DNA from: Nectonema munidae
Taxonomy: Eukaryota; Nematomorpha; Nectonematoida; Nectonematidae
Assembly: GCA_030549495.1 (NCBI GenBank)
Contig: JAUIRK010000993.1
Coordinates: 1,099,501-1,163,500 of the forward strand
DNA length: 64,000 bases
Direction of reading: 5' to 3'
Part shown: in pieces, positions 23,286 through 37,347 of the stretch
How the letters are laid out: each line of letters starts with the position of its first letter
Numbering within the stretch: position 1 is the first letter of the stretch
Program-made: the position numbers and the translations under genes
Notes under the pieces: generated by a model
Told to the model about the DNA's origin: nothing
Databases searched by the model: none
The model's input: the letters and a program-made list of their open reading frames with translations, nothing else

Positions 23286-26157
23286 TAAATCCCCTCCCCC
23301 CCCCCCTATTTTTCTCAGATATTAATAAGTTTTTATAAATATTTTTAATGTTACATATATATTTCAACTATGCTGAATTTAGTGGTGATGTCCATTTTTT
23401 TTTTATCAAAATCAATCAAACTTATCAAAAAATTGATTTATATTTGACACCTCATTTCAAAAAGGAACTTTTTATTTAAATAATTATATAAAGTTTTTTA
23501 CACATATATACCCATTTTTAAATATAATGAATTCAGTGGTGATATTCATTTTTTTTTATGAAAATCAATCAAACCTGTCAAAAATTGATCTAAATGTGAC
23601 AGCTCATCTCAAAAATGAATCTAACTAATTATATAAAGTTTTTTACACATATATACCAATTTTTAAGCATGCGTAATTCAGTGGTGATATTCATTTTTTA
23701 TGAAAATTAATCAAAACTGTCAAAAAATTGATTTATCTCAAAAAGAAACATCTTATCCGAATAATTATATAAAGTTTTTTACACACATATACCCATTTTC
23801 AAGTAGGCTGTGTTTACTGGTTATATTCCCTTTTTTTAAAATAAAAATTAGTCAAACCTGACAAAATAATTTAAATATGACAGCCCATGTCAAAATTAAC
23901 ATTTTTATTCTTATAAAAAGTTTTTTATACATTTCAAGTATGCAAAATTTAATGGTGATGTTCATTTTTTATGAAATCAATAAAACATGTCAAAAAATCG
24001 ATTAAACCTGTAAATCAATGTCAAATAAATAAACATAAAAATAACTTCTACTTGCAGTATTTCTCTGGTAATTATTTTCTTAATTTATTTAATAAACCAA
24101 CTTTAGGTGTTTAATTCACTCAAAATATTTCATTCTACAGTAACTTATGTAACTCGATAGGACCTCCATCTTTTTGGCTACATATTCGTTATCGGCTTGT
24201 AGTCTCTACGTCATATTATAATTTACAGTATGTAATTTTGCTATTCATTCTATGATGATCCTTTCTTGGTAGCTCTTTTTTCATTAGAAATTTATATTCT
24301 ACAATGTGTGTTTGAAAAATTTATTATAAGGATAAAATTACTTTCTTCCTCTCTCAAAGCATTCTGATTAAAGAATCTTGATGATCTTAGACTTTTTTTT
24401 ATCAGTATCGTGTATTTTATTATCATGCCTCAAAATTTGTCAACCAATCTCAGTTCAAAGGTTTTTTTTCTCATGAATCATTCGTGATGTTCATTGTTCA
24501 ATTACAAAAAGTTGTCCACGTTCTTCATCTAATAAATTCTCTCTTTGACGCAAAAGGAAAAAGATGGATAAATTCAATTTTCAAAAATATCTTGATAGTG
24601 ACTAAATTCTCACATATTGGCATCGGCGCAATTTTTGATAAATCTGACCTATTCTAAATTTTTAGATTTCCAACCCATCTTAGTTAAATGATAATTGTAA
24701 TCCTAGATTATAAGCTATAGATTTAAATATTTTTCATTTGTAAAAGAGGAACTACTTTTTCAGTCAAAATCTTTTTTGAAGCACCTAATATTATATAATT
24801 AAACCACTTCCTAATTCATTAGAACTTTTTAAAAAAAAATTTTTCTTTTAAATTATTTCTTTTGATCACATGTTCTCTTTTCAATTAGTTTTCAACTTGC
24901 TTCCTTCTCTCATACTAATCTTCAAAAGATTTTATAATTCGTTTTGTTTTTTTTAATAAATATTTCATGCTCAAGATGATTGAAGAAAATATTATAAGCC
25001 AAAATATACAAAAAAAGTATATTTTTACTATATACCTAATATACGACGATTTTTTGAAAATTTTTTACAGAACTGATTTTCAGGCATACATTACTAATTC
25101 AATTGCCATTTCGAGATATTTTTTAACCGTATTAGCCAAAATGGAAGACAGGAATAAAATAAGCATAGTTAGATTTGGTATAAAACAGTTATTTTATTTT
25201 TTTAAAAATATTTTTGAAGACAGTATCTAGAAGTAAACCGCAAATCTGATTGAAGCTTTCAGATATTTTAAAACCATAAATGCCAAACTTGAGTTCAAAA
25301 ATGAAACCAGCATCTTCCATTTGTCATAAAAAACAGATATTTTATTTAAATTTCAAAAATATTTTTGTAGACATTAGACGTAAATCGATCATTTGATTGA
25401 CACTTTCAGACATTTAAAACCTTTAAATGCAAAAACTAATTTCAGAAATAAAATTCATGATCGAATTGGTAATAAAAACATATATTTTATGTAAAATTAG
25501 ATAGAATATTTTGGGATATAGTTTTCAGATATAAACCACAAATTTGATTGACACTAGCAGTAAAACCTCCAAAATGCGAAAACTGCATCCAGAAATGAAA
25601 CCATCATGATCTATTTGCTATAAAAACATATATTTCATGTAAAATTTGAATCAATATTTTTGGAAACAAATTTTAGAATTAAACGCAAATTTGTTTGATA
25701 CTTATAGGTATTTTCAAATCCAAACTGCAAAAATTGAGTCCATAAATGAAACTAGCATGGTTGAATTTGTATAAAAACATATATTTCATTGTAAAATTTG
25801 AATTTGTTTTTGGAGACAATTTTTAGAAGTAAACCGCAAATTTGATTAACACTTATAGGTATTTTTACATACTAAATGTAAAAAATGAGTTCAGAAATGA
25901 AAACAGCATGACCGATTTGCTATAAAACATATTTTATATAAAATTTGAAGGAAAGTTTTGGAGAGAATTTTTAGAATTAAACCACAAATTTGATTAACAC
26001 TTATAAGTATTTTCACATCCCGAATGTAAAAAATGAGTCTAGAAATGAAACCAGCATGGCCGATTTAGTATAAAACATATATTTTATGTATAATTTGAAG
26101 AAATGTTTTGGAGACAATTTTTGGAAGTAAACCGCAAATTTGATTAACACTTATAAG

Positions 26158-28903
26158 CAAGGCAAACACAAATGTGACTATATTTTCAAAAAAATATGAC
26201 TTTTTGAGTAAGAAATTATGACTTTTAGATAAAAAAATATGACCTAAATTTTTCAATATGACATTATAAAATTTATTGTTGGCTAGAGTTTAGGTGTTAT
26301 TTGAAAAACGAGTTTCTTTCTTTTATTTCATTGAAAAAATAATTTATTCACAGTTATAAAAGTAAATCATATAGTTAAAAATGTTATCGGAATTAAAATT
26401 TCGACCTTTTTGCAAAAGTTTTTTGAGTTTTGAGAATGATCTTTCTATCTCGCAGCTAGAAGCTGGGCAATTCTGCAAAATTAGGTATCTTTCTGGACTT
26501 ATCTCTTGGTTGGTCATTTCCATGATGTCTTTTATCTGATCGCTATCAATTCTTTTCTTTATATATGGTATCAATTCACAGGAATCATTGTTAAAACTGG
26601 GCTTGTTGATAGCATTACTTGCCTCCTTAATACTAAAAGACAATTTTTGTGAAACTGAAATCATTTCAATTATTTTGTCTGCATAATCTCTTTGAATTAT
26701 CAATAAATCATATGATAAACTCTCAGACTGGAGGCTTTTTTCGCGTTTTTCGAAAGAATACCCCCATCATCCTCTATTTCTTCTGCGATTCTCTTGACTT
26801 TGGGGAGATTTTTGCTGTAAAATAGTGCGGCCTTTAACCAACTGCCCCATCTAGTTACAACTGGTATTGGCGGATACCCAATTTCTGAAAAGCAAGAACG
26901 CCCTGTTCTATTTTTTATTGTTAGCGCCTTGAAACTCGATATCAAATTGTCAACCGCAAAAAAAAAACTTTTTATTTTAAGAGCACAATTATGAAGCAGA
27001 TGAGAGAAGCACGTAACATGGAAAAGATTCTGAAACATACCTTTAACATTCCTGAATGCTGCAGTATTATAACGAGCCGCATCAGTGATCAAAAGCAAAA
27101 AGTTTTCTCTGTTTATATCAAATTCTTTAATTGTATCGTCAATGAAAAAAGATAAGGTTTGTGCGTTCAAGTGGTTTTCAAATAATTTAGTTTTTATCAG
27201 GTATGTTTTTGTTGGTTCCACTAATCTAGCAACCAAAATGTTAACAAAAATTTTGTTTGAAATGATTGTTTCATCAATCATCAAATAAACATCATGATTT
27301 TGTAAAATATTTTTGATACTTTGTAGTTTTTCTTCTGCCAAACATGAAACCATTTTTCGACAATAGGAAACAGAAGGAACTTGTTTCCCCAAACTATCAA
27401 AAAAGGAAATGATACTGGAATGACACAGTTTGTGCAGGGGTATGTTAGCCTTTAAAAAGGCTGTGATTAAATTTTTGTTAAATTCTTCTAAAGTTAAGTT
27501 TGAAAAGTTTTCAATAGAAGAGTTTTGAGACAATTTTTAGTTTTTGTTGATGTTTCTGAGCAGCCCTGTGCTGGTCAACAAAATTTTTTTTTTCATGTTT
27601 AACTTCGATTGAACAAAGTTTACAGTATAATTTGCTTTGTCAAAGCCAAAATTCATTAGGATATTTTGAAACAATGATTGAAATTTTAGAAAAAGAACTT
27701 TTAGAAACTTTAGGCATTTAAAAATGGAATAAAAGCAATAAAAAAAGCAATTAATTAGCCTACAATTAAAAATGAGTAAAAGATATTAAGAAATAAAATA
27801 AAAAGTAAAAAATTAAAAGTAAATTCAACTTAAGTAAATGTAAATTTTCTAAAAATTATAAATAGCGATATAAAATTTTTTTTACTAATTTTTAGTTTCT
27901 AAAAACGAAATTAATTTTTTAATTGTATTTGTAAACATGAAACTAAATTTTTTTGCTTAGGCAAGTTTTTTAACACAAAACATATAAAGATCATTCTTAA
28001 TTTTGTGATTAGATTTTAAATATCTCTTTTTATGTAAAAAGTGGTACACATGTAAAAAACTGAAATGAATAATTATAAAGACTTAATCAAAATATTGGTT
28101 TTTTTAAAAAGTATTTATTTTTTAAACACAAAATTGGTTACACTTACACACCTTGAAAAGTTATTATAGACCCTTTTCACAGTGTTTAATCTTATGAAAA
28201 TAATTTTTTTTAATTTAATTAACTTAACTCTAAAACTTTATCAAAAATGATAACTAAGAAAAGTAATCAAAAAATCTTACTTTAAAAGCAAATAAGATTT
28301 GAGGTTAAAAATTAACAATAAAAGAAATTTAATAAGATAAAATCGACATTAAATAAGTTTTAACTTCTATCTCCTATGTTTATGAAAAATATTAATATAA
28401 TTTGTGTCTAAGTTGATTTTAAGTACACATTCCCACCTTTGCTAATAATAAATTCTTGAATCAAAAATTAGGGGGCATTTTTTCCTAATTTTTATTGCGG
28501 GGCATTTTTTCCGGCAGTAATTTTTCTTACAAGCGTAAATAACACCATACATTTAGTTATCAATAAATTGTTTTTCAGCCCAAAAGCAATTATAACAAAT
28601 GAATAATGGTATTTATTCCTTCGTAACTGTAACTTGAAATATGTCTTCAACAATATGTAAAAAAAAGAATTGTGTTGGAGGTTTTTATTGTGAATTATCA
28701 TTACAACAAGTTTACAAACTAGGGAAAAATAACATAGCCTAGAAAATATAACTTTTATGTCTTAACGTCAAAAATATGACTTTTTATGACTTAAAAAAGT
28801 ATTATGAATTGCTTCTGGGGTCTCAAAAAATCGAGATATTTTGTCAAAACTTTCTCTTCTTCAATATTTTCAAATATGACTTTTATGAGTAATATCTGCC
28901 CTG
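26158..28903 (-). mobile_element. 2.7-kb hAT transposon, near complete
   Basis: Ends CAAGGCAAACAC and, inverted, CAGGGCAGATATTAC, with shared subterminal AAAATATGACTTTT-like motifs. It is flanked by TTATAAG on both sides (26151-26157, 28904-28910), a 7-bp match inside the expected 8-bp duplication. The uninterrupted site is visible in neighbouring array units. It carries one transposase on the minus strand. Confidence 0.92.
26344..27718 (-). pseudogene. hAT transposase with N-terminal BED-type finger, broken
   Basis: From an ATG near 27717 the minus strand gives a short lysine-rich start and a finger CKLCSIEVKHEKKNFVDQH (C-x2-C ... H), similar to hAT/CGGBP1-like N-termini, with a stop inside. 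The main frame (27533-26700) carries the RNase H-like core: MIDETIISNK (first Asp), LLITDAARYN (second Asp), CFSHLLHNCALK and TRWGSWLKAA. The C-terminal frame (26703-26344) carries the dimerisation region with the conserved Glu (CEIERSFSKLKKLL). The last two overlap by 4 bp in different frames, consistent with a single-base deletion. Catalytic residues persist, so decay is recent. Confidence 0.88.
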
Positions 28904-29499
28904 TTATAAGTATTTTCACATTCTGAATGTAAAAAATGAGTCCAGAAATGAAACCAGCATGGGCGATTTAGTATAAAACATATATTTTATGTAAAATTTG
29001 AAGAAATGTTTTTGGAGACAATTTTTAGAAGTAAACCGCAAATTTTATTAACACTTATAGGTATTTTCAAATCCTAAATGTAAAAAATAGGTGCAGAAAT
29101 CATGGCCGATTTAGTATAAAAACATATATTGGGTGTAAAATTTGAAAGAATATTTTATTAGATATATTTCCGATCAATCAAAATTTTGATTGACATTTTC
29201 TAAAAAAGTAGTTATAGTTATTGAAAAAATTAAATATATAAAGTGTTATGCGTTCAAAACAGTATATAATTATAAATTTTCAAGGTAGTATGTAATATAG
29301 ATCCTAAGTTATAAGGTTAACTACAGATACTGTCAAAATTTAGCTGAAAATTTTGATTTGATTGACAGTTTTGGACATGAAAGGGTCATTCAACTACCAT
29401 GAAAATGGTTTGAAAAGATGCAGCTAGCGATTTTAGGAAAAGTCACAAAATTTGAAGGGATATGATTCAGCCAATTGTGTACAATAATAGGGTTAAGGA

Positions 29500-31655
29500 T
29501 TTTTTGGGTTCTCTTAAGATTTTACTTTTCAATTTTTGAATTTTTTCTTCAGAAACTGAAAAAAAAGTTAAAATCAGCAGTTTGTGCTTGTTAAGCACAA
29601 ATTATTTATTTTTTCGATTTGAAGCTTAGAAACAAATTTATACAATTTTAGTTAACTTTTTTATTTATTATTAATTATGCTTTGCAAACATGAAAATATG
29701 GGCGAACATTATTAATATTATGTGAAGTTTAATGCATTTGATGAGTTTTAAGAGGTCGTGATAAAGAAAAACGCCTTAAAAATTTAGACTCTATGTGCCA
29801 AAACTATAAATGTATAAATACGTGATAGTCACAATTTATATCGTCATTTATATTTGTTTATGATTTGAATATATATAAAGGAGACAACTTTTACTTTTTA
29901 TAAGAAAATGATCTCTGTTTGATTTTGATATACATTTGATTTTGGCAGATATTTGTGCAAAAATTATGTTTTTTGATAAGGTTTATTACAATCAAATTTT
30001 TAAGCATCTCTTTGAGTGGTATTAATTATGAAGATTCTGTACATATACATACTACATAAATACATACATACATATTATATTATAATCTTTACTGTATTAT
30101 GTTTTTATCAATCTATAAGTAACACCGGAGCGGCTTTCGTTAGCCTTGCGTGTACTTATTCTTTTGATTTAAAAATGTCCTTTTCACTACTCTTATGAAC
30201 TAAACGAATAAATTTCTTTCTTTCTTTTTTTCTTTAATTATGAAGATTTAAATAACTATAAGGTATTATATCGAATTATATCCATTACTTATATATCCAT
30301 GGCTAGAGGAGGTGAAATTAGTTTTTTAGAGATTTTGTTATCATCAAGAACTTAATGTCCTTTTGTCAACCCTATTTTGAGAAATGGGAACTTTTTTGTT
30401 GAGTTCTGCAATTTAGTTAAAACAACAAAAACTCTTCCTGTGTACTTAGTTTTAGATTTATTACATTCAACTTATGATCCACTTCTTTTGAGTTGCAGGA
30501 ACCAACAAAAAGAAAAAGCTTCAAAATTTGAAAACTTTAATCTCAGAAACGTTTTTTGGGAGACGAGATCATTCTTTAGTCTTTCAGCAGTGGATAAGAG
30601 TATACTAGATCAAAGTATTTCCCCTAGATTCCTCTCCGTCATGCATAAATACATTAATTTTAATACATTAATTAATTTTATGCCTCTCATTTAGTCTTGA
30701 CCTAAGCTTACTCTTTTCTTAAAGTCATTTTTCACCTTTGTGCTCCTTTTACGTTCTTTCGAACAACTGTTCTCAGTTTTGCTTCTAATTTAAACAAACA
30801 CCTATCCTCAATTCTGAATATGTATTGCAATAGTTCAAGACTTTTTCCTTGAATTATGGTGATCAATAACATTTAACGTTTGTCTATCGTATGTGCTTCT
30901 CTTAATCCAAAAATAGTAATAAACTGAACATCAGAGTTAGTGTTTTTTACAGCTACAATTTTGTCTGTTCCAATAAGTGTATCTTTATTATTCTAATAAA
31001 TATTTAATATTCTTATTTTTTATTTCTGCTGTTTGGGTTTATAAATATTATTTGTAAAGGCATTGTTATTAAATAGAATATATCCAACATTTTGCAGCTT
31101 TTGAAGTGCACGTCTCTCACTTTTCTCTTTTTGACAACCACGGTATTTTGCCCTTTTTGAAGAACAACTGTCCATGTAATAAATTATAATGGGAAAAGAT
31201 AAAGCAATTATTTATTTTTCAATGAACAAATTATGAATTATTTTCAGTTAGTTAGGTATTTATTTAGTAATAGCAAATTTTTACAACTGCGGCTTTCATT
31301 AGCCTTTTGCATCTCTCTGTTAAACCAAAGCCTAAGATATCTTATTTTTCATTTTATGTGGATCTGTTCAATTTGTATAGTGTATACAAATAAATTTAGA
31401 ACAAATTAAATTCTGAGTTTTTTTGCTTTGTTTTTTTGTTAGTTAGTTTGATATTTAGTCACTTCTATATTTAATTGTTTATTTAGAAATTAATCTGTAT
31501 CTTAAGATATTTAACAATAGGGATTTCAGCTCTCTACACAAACATATTCAGAACATATGCATATTTAGGAAGCCCAAATCAAACAGGATCCTCTTTCTTC
31601 AATGCCTCCAAATATTTAAAGGAGTTGGGAAAAGCATTTCCATCTAAAAATCCAT
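29500..31655. other. Intergenic, no firm gene
   Basis: A 105-codon plus-strand frame at 30377-30694 has no recognisable motif and is probably chance. Two related GC-richer patches, GCGGCTTTCGTTAGCCTTGC near 30130 and GCGGCTTTCATTAGCCTTTT near 31290, are each followed by AAATAAATTT-type ends. They may be 3' ends of one LINE or SINE family. Nothing else seen. Confidence 0.4.
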
Positions 31656-31813
31656 GCACAGTGGAACCTCGGTTTATGAACTGAATTCGTTCCATTTGTT
31701 ACCCGTGATTTTCGAGAACTTAGAAGATTTTTTCTATTTTAGAGTACATTATTAGCAGTAAATAAAATATGTAAATTTTCAACTTGTTATATGCAAAATA
31801 CTATATATTCTTA

Positions 31814-31940
31814 TTAACCCAATGTTCCCATTTGGGAACATAAGTAATTTCATCTTCGTCTGTTTTTTTCAATGACTTTGAATATAAATCGTCCGCGTTT
31901 TTTAGATATCATCTGATTTCTATGGTACTTAATGGGTTAA
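31814..31940 (-). mobile_element. TTAA-bounded MITE (subfamily 1, copy B)
   Basis: Inverted copy of 5735-5872 with about 95% visible identity, including the GTTCCCAAATGGGAAC palindrome. It is shorter by about ten bases at the end next to the palindrome, as if by recombination between GGG-TTAA-like words. Confidence 0.88.
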
Positions 31941-32024
31941 CCCGTTAAAGACCAAAATAATCAGACGAAAGAATTTATAGACTATCATATTTTTATAAAG
32001 GCGACTCTGGTCCTTACCCGTTCA
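31937..32024. mobile_element. TTAA-type MITE, degenerate (copy H)
   Basis: Shares the TTAA of copy B and runs CCCGTTAAAGACC, CAGACGA, then an imperfect palindrome AAGGCGACTCTGGTCCTT and ACCCGTTCAA. The right TTAA is mutated to TTCAA. Confidence 0.6.
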
Positions 32025-32159
32025 ACGCGATAGAAAATGAAGAAAGGAACAAGCACTAAAAATCTCGGATTATCGAGTAACAATTTGTGAGTTGAGTTAA
32101 AACTTATTGGAAAAAATTGTTCGTAGGTCGGGATGTTCGTATTGCGAAGTTCCACTTAT

Positions 32160-34355
32160 AACTTTTCTATTATTATCCTACATATATTTAAAATTTTCCA
32201 TATCCTTATGGTAAAATATATATTTTTGATTGAGTTACGATTCAGTTTTAAATTTGTCAACATAAATTCTGAGGTTTAACCTCGTGTTTACCTTCTTATT
32301 CTTATAACGTGGGAATCCGAGTTCCACAATGGAGGATAGAGGATGTTGTTATTGAACAAGTGTCCCCTCCTGCCCCTCTTCTTTTGATACGTGTTCGTCA
32401 TTGTTAATATACTATGTATGTTGCGCAAACATTTTAAACAATTCTTCTTGAATAACCCTTGAAGCGTGTATCCTATTTGTGGTGACGTTTTTCTTTAGTA
32501 GGGTCATTTAATTACATTTTTTGTGAGGAAAGGACTTCCATTCTCTCCTATACATTCCTATGACATCCAAGACTTTACACATACATCATATATATTTTAT
32601 AGGTATTATGCTATAGTGTCACTTTATTTGTTGTTATACCGACATCATCTTCATCCTTTAGTTTAGTACCATCCTAACCCATAAGCAACAAACGAACTAG
32701 TTGAGCACTTTTATATGATCTATCAAGATAGACGCGAGTATTCATATATAGCTATACTCCTCATGCATACTACACTATATATAAGCGTAATATAGCACAT
32801 ACAGATTTCATTAAGATAACAAGTGTGTATTTACTTTTATTGAACGCTGCGGTGTATATAATACAGAGAATCCCTGCACTTTGCCTCATTTGTGTACGTC
32901 TTCACTTTGAAATCGTGTCTCTTATCCTTTGCGTAGAAAAAACTTTCTTGTCGCCTTATTTTTTTGTTTTTTCCTCACGCAACACGTACAGTTGTGGCTG
33001 CCCGATTTTAGGAAGTCTATAAAAATAACATACACACTACAACTTCAATTCTTTTTCTCTTTGATTCAGCACGTTGTCTTATATTTATTCATCAATGTAA
33101 GTATGTTTTTCTCTCTCAATCTATCTAAGTAATTTCGCTTTACATGAAGATCCTTGACTCCAAAATTTTGCACGTAGAGTTCCGCCATACTATTCAATGC
33201 GGGTGTAGTGATTATTATTATTGATCTTCCATGGCATCCCTAATATCAATTATATTATTAATTTTGATATGCGTTCTTTAGTTGTGATACCTAGCATTAA
33301 AATGTTTGATTAGTTTATTGTCTTACAAATATATCCATCCTTCCCCATTTATCTATATTAGAAAAATAAATAGAATTTTGCATCTTTGATGTTTTGAGTG
33401 GATATTTTGACAAAATTCTTAATAATTTTAATTTGTGTATCTTCTTGTCAATATTTATAATATCAATAACTTTATTTTTCCAATTTTATCCATCCATTCC
33501 TCTTTAAAAATGCTATTACGTCAAATTTTGTGCGTAAGTTTTCTAACTACATTATATAAAGGTATGCTTCATTATATGGTTCTATAGTAGGGCGTAAATT
33601 GCAAAATATAATTATATCTAACCCACACAAACACACCAACTCAGGTGTGTAATTCTTGAATGAAGGAGGGGTGAGAGTGGGCTACTTTATTATGTAATAT
33701 CAATGGCATTTTCTTTTTTTTGAGTTGGCATTTTAGAATCAAGTGTGTAAATCTTGCTTGCTCAACTTATGTATTTATTTAGTACAGCGTTATTTATTGA
33801 GATCTAATCATTCTTGATATTTGATAGGGTGGATTCGTTTTTGTGGTGTCTGACAAAAAATTTTTGGTTGAGTAAATTATTTTTAACGGTACCATTTGTC
33901 TCAGTTTTTTTTAAATTCGATCTATACTAAAAATTATTTAATTCCTTTGTTTGATACCTCAATATTTTGGATTAGAATTATAGGTCACAAATTACAGACA
34001 ATATTTTTGTCAATAAATTCTCGAATAAATCTTTGATTAGCCGTAAATTTCCGATGAATCTACGTTTATTTAAAAGCACATATATAACTTTTTATTGAGA
34101 AACCTTTGCTATTATAATTTTTTTATCAATAGAAGTAGTTGTTCTTCTTTATCCAGACCGTATAGCACACATTGGCCTCGCTAAAATGTATAAGATGTTA
34201 TGAACTTGTGCCAGTAGTCGAATACTATAATTTTCAAACATCCATCACTTTCGGAAGGTTGACCTGTGAAAATTTAAATAAGCATAAAGCTACATTAAAT
34301 TTCCGGCAACGAGTGATGCTAAACATGCGATATATAAATTTAATTTATTTACCGC
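32160..34355. other. Intergenic, no firm gene
   Basis: The 32800-33200 segment is less AT-rich and has overlapping short frames with hydrophobic translation, but no splice-consistent exon could be tied to the ErbB gene. Microsatellite-like TA runs occur. Nothing else recognised. Confidence 0.4.
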
Positions 34356-34359
34356 TGTT

Positions 34360-34515
34360 TTTTATCGATTGTAAAGGCACAGGGGGTATTTTCACGCAGA
34401 AGGCACAATTTCGCCGCTTGTATCCAACTGTGAGGAAAGTAGGCTTGATGCGGAATCGAACCCAAAACCTTGAGTTATCAAAACCCAGTATCTAACCAAT
34501 CTTACTCACCCTTAG
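34360..34515 (-). mobile_element. tRNA-derived SINE
   Basis: Minus strand: A-box-like TAAGATTGGTTAGATAC and B box GGGTTCGATTCC (near 34451-34462), then a tRNA-unrelated body down to about 34360. Different body from the 18-22 kb SINEs. Confidence 0.78.
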
Positions 34516-37345
34516 CCTCAACCTTACTTACTTAGCGTTTGTAACTCCAATTTTGAATCCAGCATTACATTACCTCCACTAATATTTTCATTTAACATTT
34601 TTAAATAATTATTATGTATTTAAAATTTTCAAATCAATCATAATTTTTTAATAGAATTTTGAAAATATTTGCATAAAATTTTTATTATTTTGTCGACACG
34701 AGTCTTAGAACATCTCACTCCCTTTTACAAATCATCCATCATAGATCAAAGAAATAACAGTACTATAAGAGTGGGAGGTATTGCGATTTCCTCGTCATGC
34801 CCTAATAATTTTTTCTTCTCTTTGCCCCAGTCAATTTTTTTTATAGTTACAGGAATGGGGATGTGTCTGAATTCCTTATGAACATTTCAAGCCTCTACCT
34901 CGAATATATGCGCCTACTTATTTTTTTCATAATATTTGCTATTCTTATTTTTATAAAAAAAAATTTTGAGATAAACTCTGTTCTTGCTCTTTTTCAGGAA
35001 ATTGAGATTTTATTTAAAATTCTTCATACACGTATAAACCTTTTTACTATATACCTCAGTCGAAATACTTCTAGAAATTTGGTGTTCTTTACGTGCTAAT
35101 TTTTCAGGTGTAACGTGACCATTTCTCAAACGAATTAATCAAGCAGTACACACGTCATGCATATTAAGATGTAAGCGCGAGAACTCCTTCTCTTGTTTGG
35201 TGGTATTTGAGGAGAAAAGAAATTATGTGATAGAATTATGATTTTATCACCATTATTATCACTGCGATGACAAATTTTTGATGTGAGCTATGGAGGTATG
35301 TGCTTGAGAGCCGTTTAAGTCTCTTGCCTCTAATGGTATGCATTTTGCTTGCTACTTTCTCCCGTTAGCGATATTCATGACTGTGTGCTGTGATAAGGTC
35401 TTACTTTTTTTTATTATCTTGTATAGAAATGTGACGTTGTCTAACTAAAGTCATTTCATATTTTTATGCTTTGTGCAAACGTCTCTTTACTTTACACACT
35501 TCTCGTGTGAAATAGCATTTATTCTTGTGTGTGTGCTTCGTTGCTAACTGCAGCTGATGTTTCTAATCTCGGTGTGATACGTGGGTAAAGAAAATTTCAC
35601 TTAACCATTTTTTCACTTCTAGCGTTAAATAAAGCTCATTTTTTTTTTTCAAGTAGTCTTTGGTTTATATATTTATTTACTGCATTTTCTAAAAGAAATA
35701 AAGGAATGAAATGTTCTCATTTAAAAATCACTTGTGTTATTAGGAAATGCATCGTAGAATAATCTCGATAATAGAATAGAATGGAAATCCAACGTTTCGT
35801 CGGTAATCACAAAAGTAAAATTTTTTAATGTTTTATGCATAAATATATACAACAGATTAGACTGAATCGCTTGATGATGTTTATTTTTTTCAATGTAAAC
35901 ATGTAAATCTTATTTGTCGGCAAAATTTTGTGTGCCCGAATGAAATATAAGCAGTCAAACGTGTATAGTCAATTTAATTAAGAAAACCTTCATAGTTGTT
36001 GAATCAAAGTTGATAGAACTTAACGTTGTTTGATTAGGAAGAATTTAAACTAATTGTTATATACAGGTAGGCGTTTAATTGAAGTCGTTGTATCATCTTT
36101 GATTGATTAACTAGCTGGGCAAGTAATTCTTATTTTAGTCATGTGACTAGTTCTTTTTTTAATTTATTTTTTTTTGCTAGTTGTTTCACAAATAATTAGA
36201 TTCGGGTCTTAACGTTCATTTAAACATATACATTTTTATCTTAATCATTGAACTTCATTCTTTTCGGGTAGAGTTTAACCCGATTTCACTATTTTTTTTG
36301 ACTAAATCCCTTTCAAGAAGCTAAGAACAATTGTGAATGTAGAATTTGATATTACCGATTATTATCGGAAGAATCAAACGTTTAGCTTTATCACATTGCT
36401 TTAAAGTTTATTTATTTCTTTTAATTATTATTAATTTGTCTCTAGCATGTTTTATAGAAGTTGAGTGCACGTTTAAAACTTTATAGATGGAATCATCTTA
36501 TTCACATAAAATCGAATCAACGATTTTGCTGCCCCTTAGGAATCCATGGATACAGTCCTACGTTTCGTCAAAATATGATAAAGAGTTCTTTGTCTTTTTA
36601 TTGGCAATTAGCACAATTGCATTTAAAAGTAATTCAATTCCATAATCATAGATAGAAGTTTAATCATAAATGAAACTCTCTGCAAACACGCCATAAACGT
36701 ATATGATTGCATATATAGTTTTTAAAGTTCTGTATGTCTATCAATTTTATCATAGGGCAGGATATATATACATATCCTTCGGATTGGAAGAGTGCTATCA
36801 TGTCATTCGTGTAAATGGGTTATTTTATGTTCTCAACAACTATTTCTATCATTTAATATAAAGGTTTCTTTATCTCCGCACACTATTAATCCTTATTTGT
36901 ATTTATCCTTTGTTTATACTATTTTAAAATTTATCTTAATCTTTTGTTTTCTATAGTTAGTATGGAGCAAGTTTGTAACGAATAATGAGATTTGGTTATT
37001 TCCGTTTCTAATTCTTTTATCCAATAATAATTTTCAAAAAAAGGAACTTTTTTTTATATGTTAATTTATCAATAAATTGATTACACTCAAAATATTAATT
37101 ATGCCTAACTTATTTTTCTATGCATACAGATATTTTAAAGTGGAATTTTTTTTCAAATTTCCATTACAAATCTAATTAAAGTATCTTTACTTCTAAAATA
37201 ATATTTTGTATTCCTAATAGCTGTTGATCTACAAATTCATATAATTAAATCAACCTTTATTCCTGATATGGCAGTCTAAAATATTGAGAGATATGCAACG
37301 CATAACTTTTTGAATTATTTTGGCTTGATTATGCCACCTTATTTA
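34516..37345. other. Intergenic or long 5' region of the ErbB gene
   Basis: The part at 35100-35620 is less AT-rich and unique-looking, with ATACGTGG|GTAAAG as a possible donor. It could hold a promoter and non-coding first exon of the ErbB gene, but no signal-peptide frame was found. Otherwise AT-rich and unremarkable. Confidence 0.35.
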
Positions 37346-37347
37346 TA

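Larger units (their letters stand above)
23291..29492. mobile_element. Second copy of the large TTAA element (copy M), split by a hAT
   Basis: Collinear with copy L: C-run, array 1 (23310-24010, about four units), core (24120-25040), array 2 (25040-26150 and 28904-29150) and distal block, ending ATAATAGGGTTAA (TTAA 29493-29496). The left end is eroded to a C-run next to TTAA at 23285-23288. The right-end G-run hairpin is missing. It keeps about 110 bp near 24010-24120 that copy L lacks. A complete hAT element sits in array 2. Confidence 0.85.
31659..32157. mobile_element. Pogo/Tigger-like MITE carrying two nested TTAA elements
   Basis: Left end CAGTGGAACCTCGGTTTATG. The right end, inverted, is TAAGTGGAACTTCGCAATAC, each followed by GAAC. 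Such CAGTGGAACCTCG ends are typical of pogo-type elements. TA follows the right end. The interior is interrupted by TTAA elements at 31814-32024. Confidence 0.7.

Noticed and set aside
23271-23288. TTAAGGATTT on the left of copy M as a long target duplication with the right flank
   Set aside because: piggyBac-type elements duplicate only TTAA; the longer match is AT-rich and could be chance.
24967-25230. 87-codon plus-strand frame in element copy M
   Set aside because: The equivalent stretch in copy L is not open, so the frame is not conserved.
26065-26256. 63-codon frame across the hAT border
   Set aside because: It joins array DNA and transposon terminus by chance.
30377-30694. 105-codon plus-strand frame as a gene
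   Set aside because: No motif, no splice or promoter context, and AT-rich composition like its flanks; kept only as a note.
32825-33132. Hydrophobic frames as the missing ErbB signal peptide
   Set aside because: No suitable donor and phase could be matched to the acceptor at 39993.
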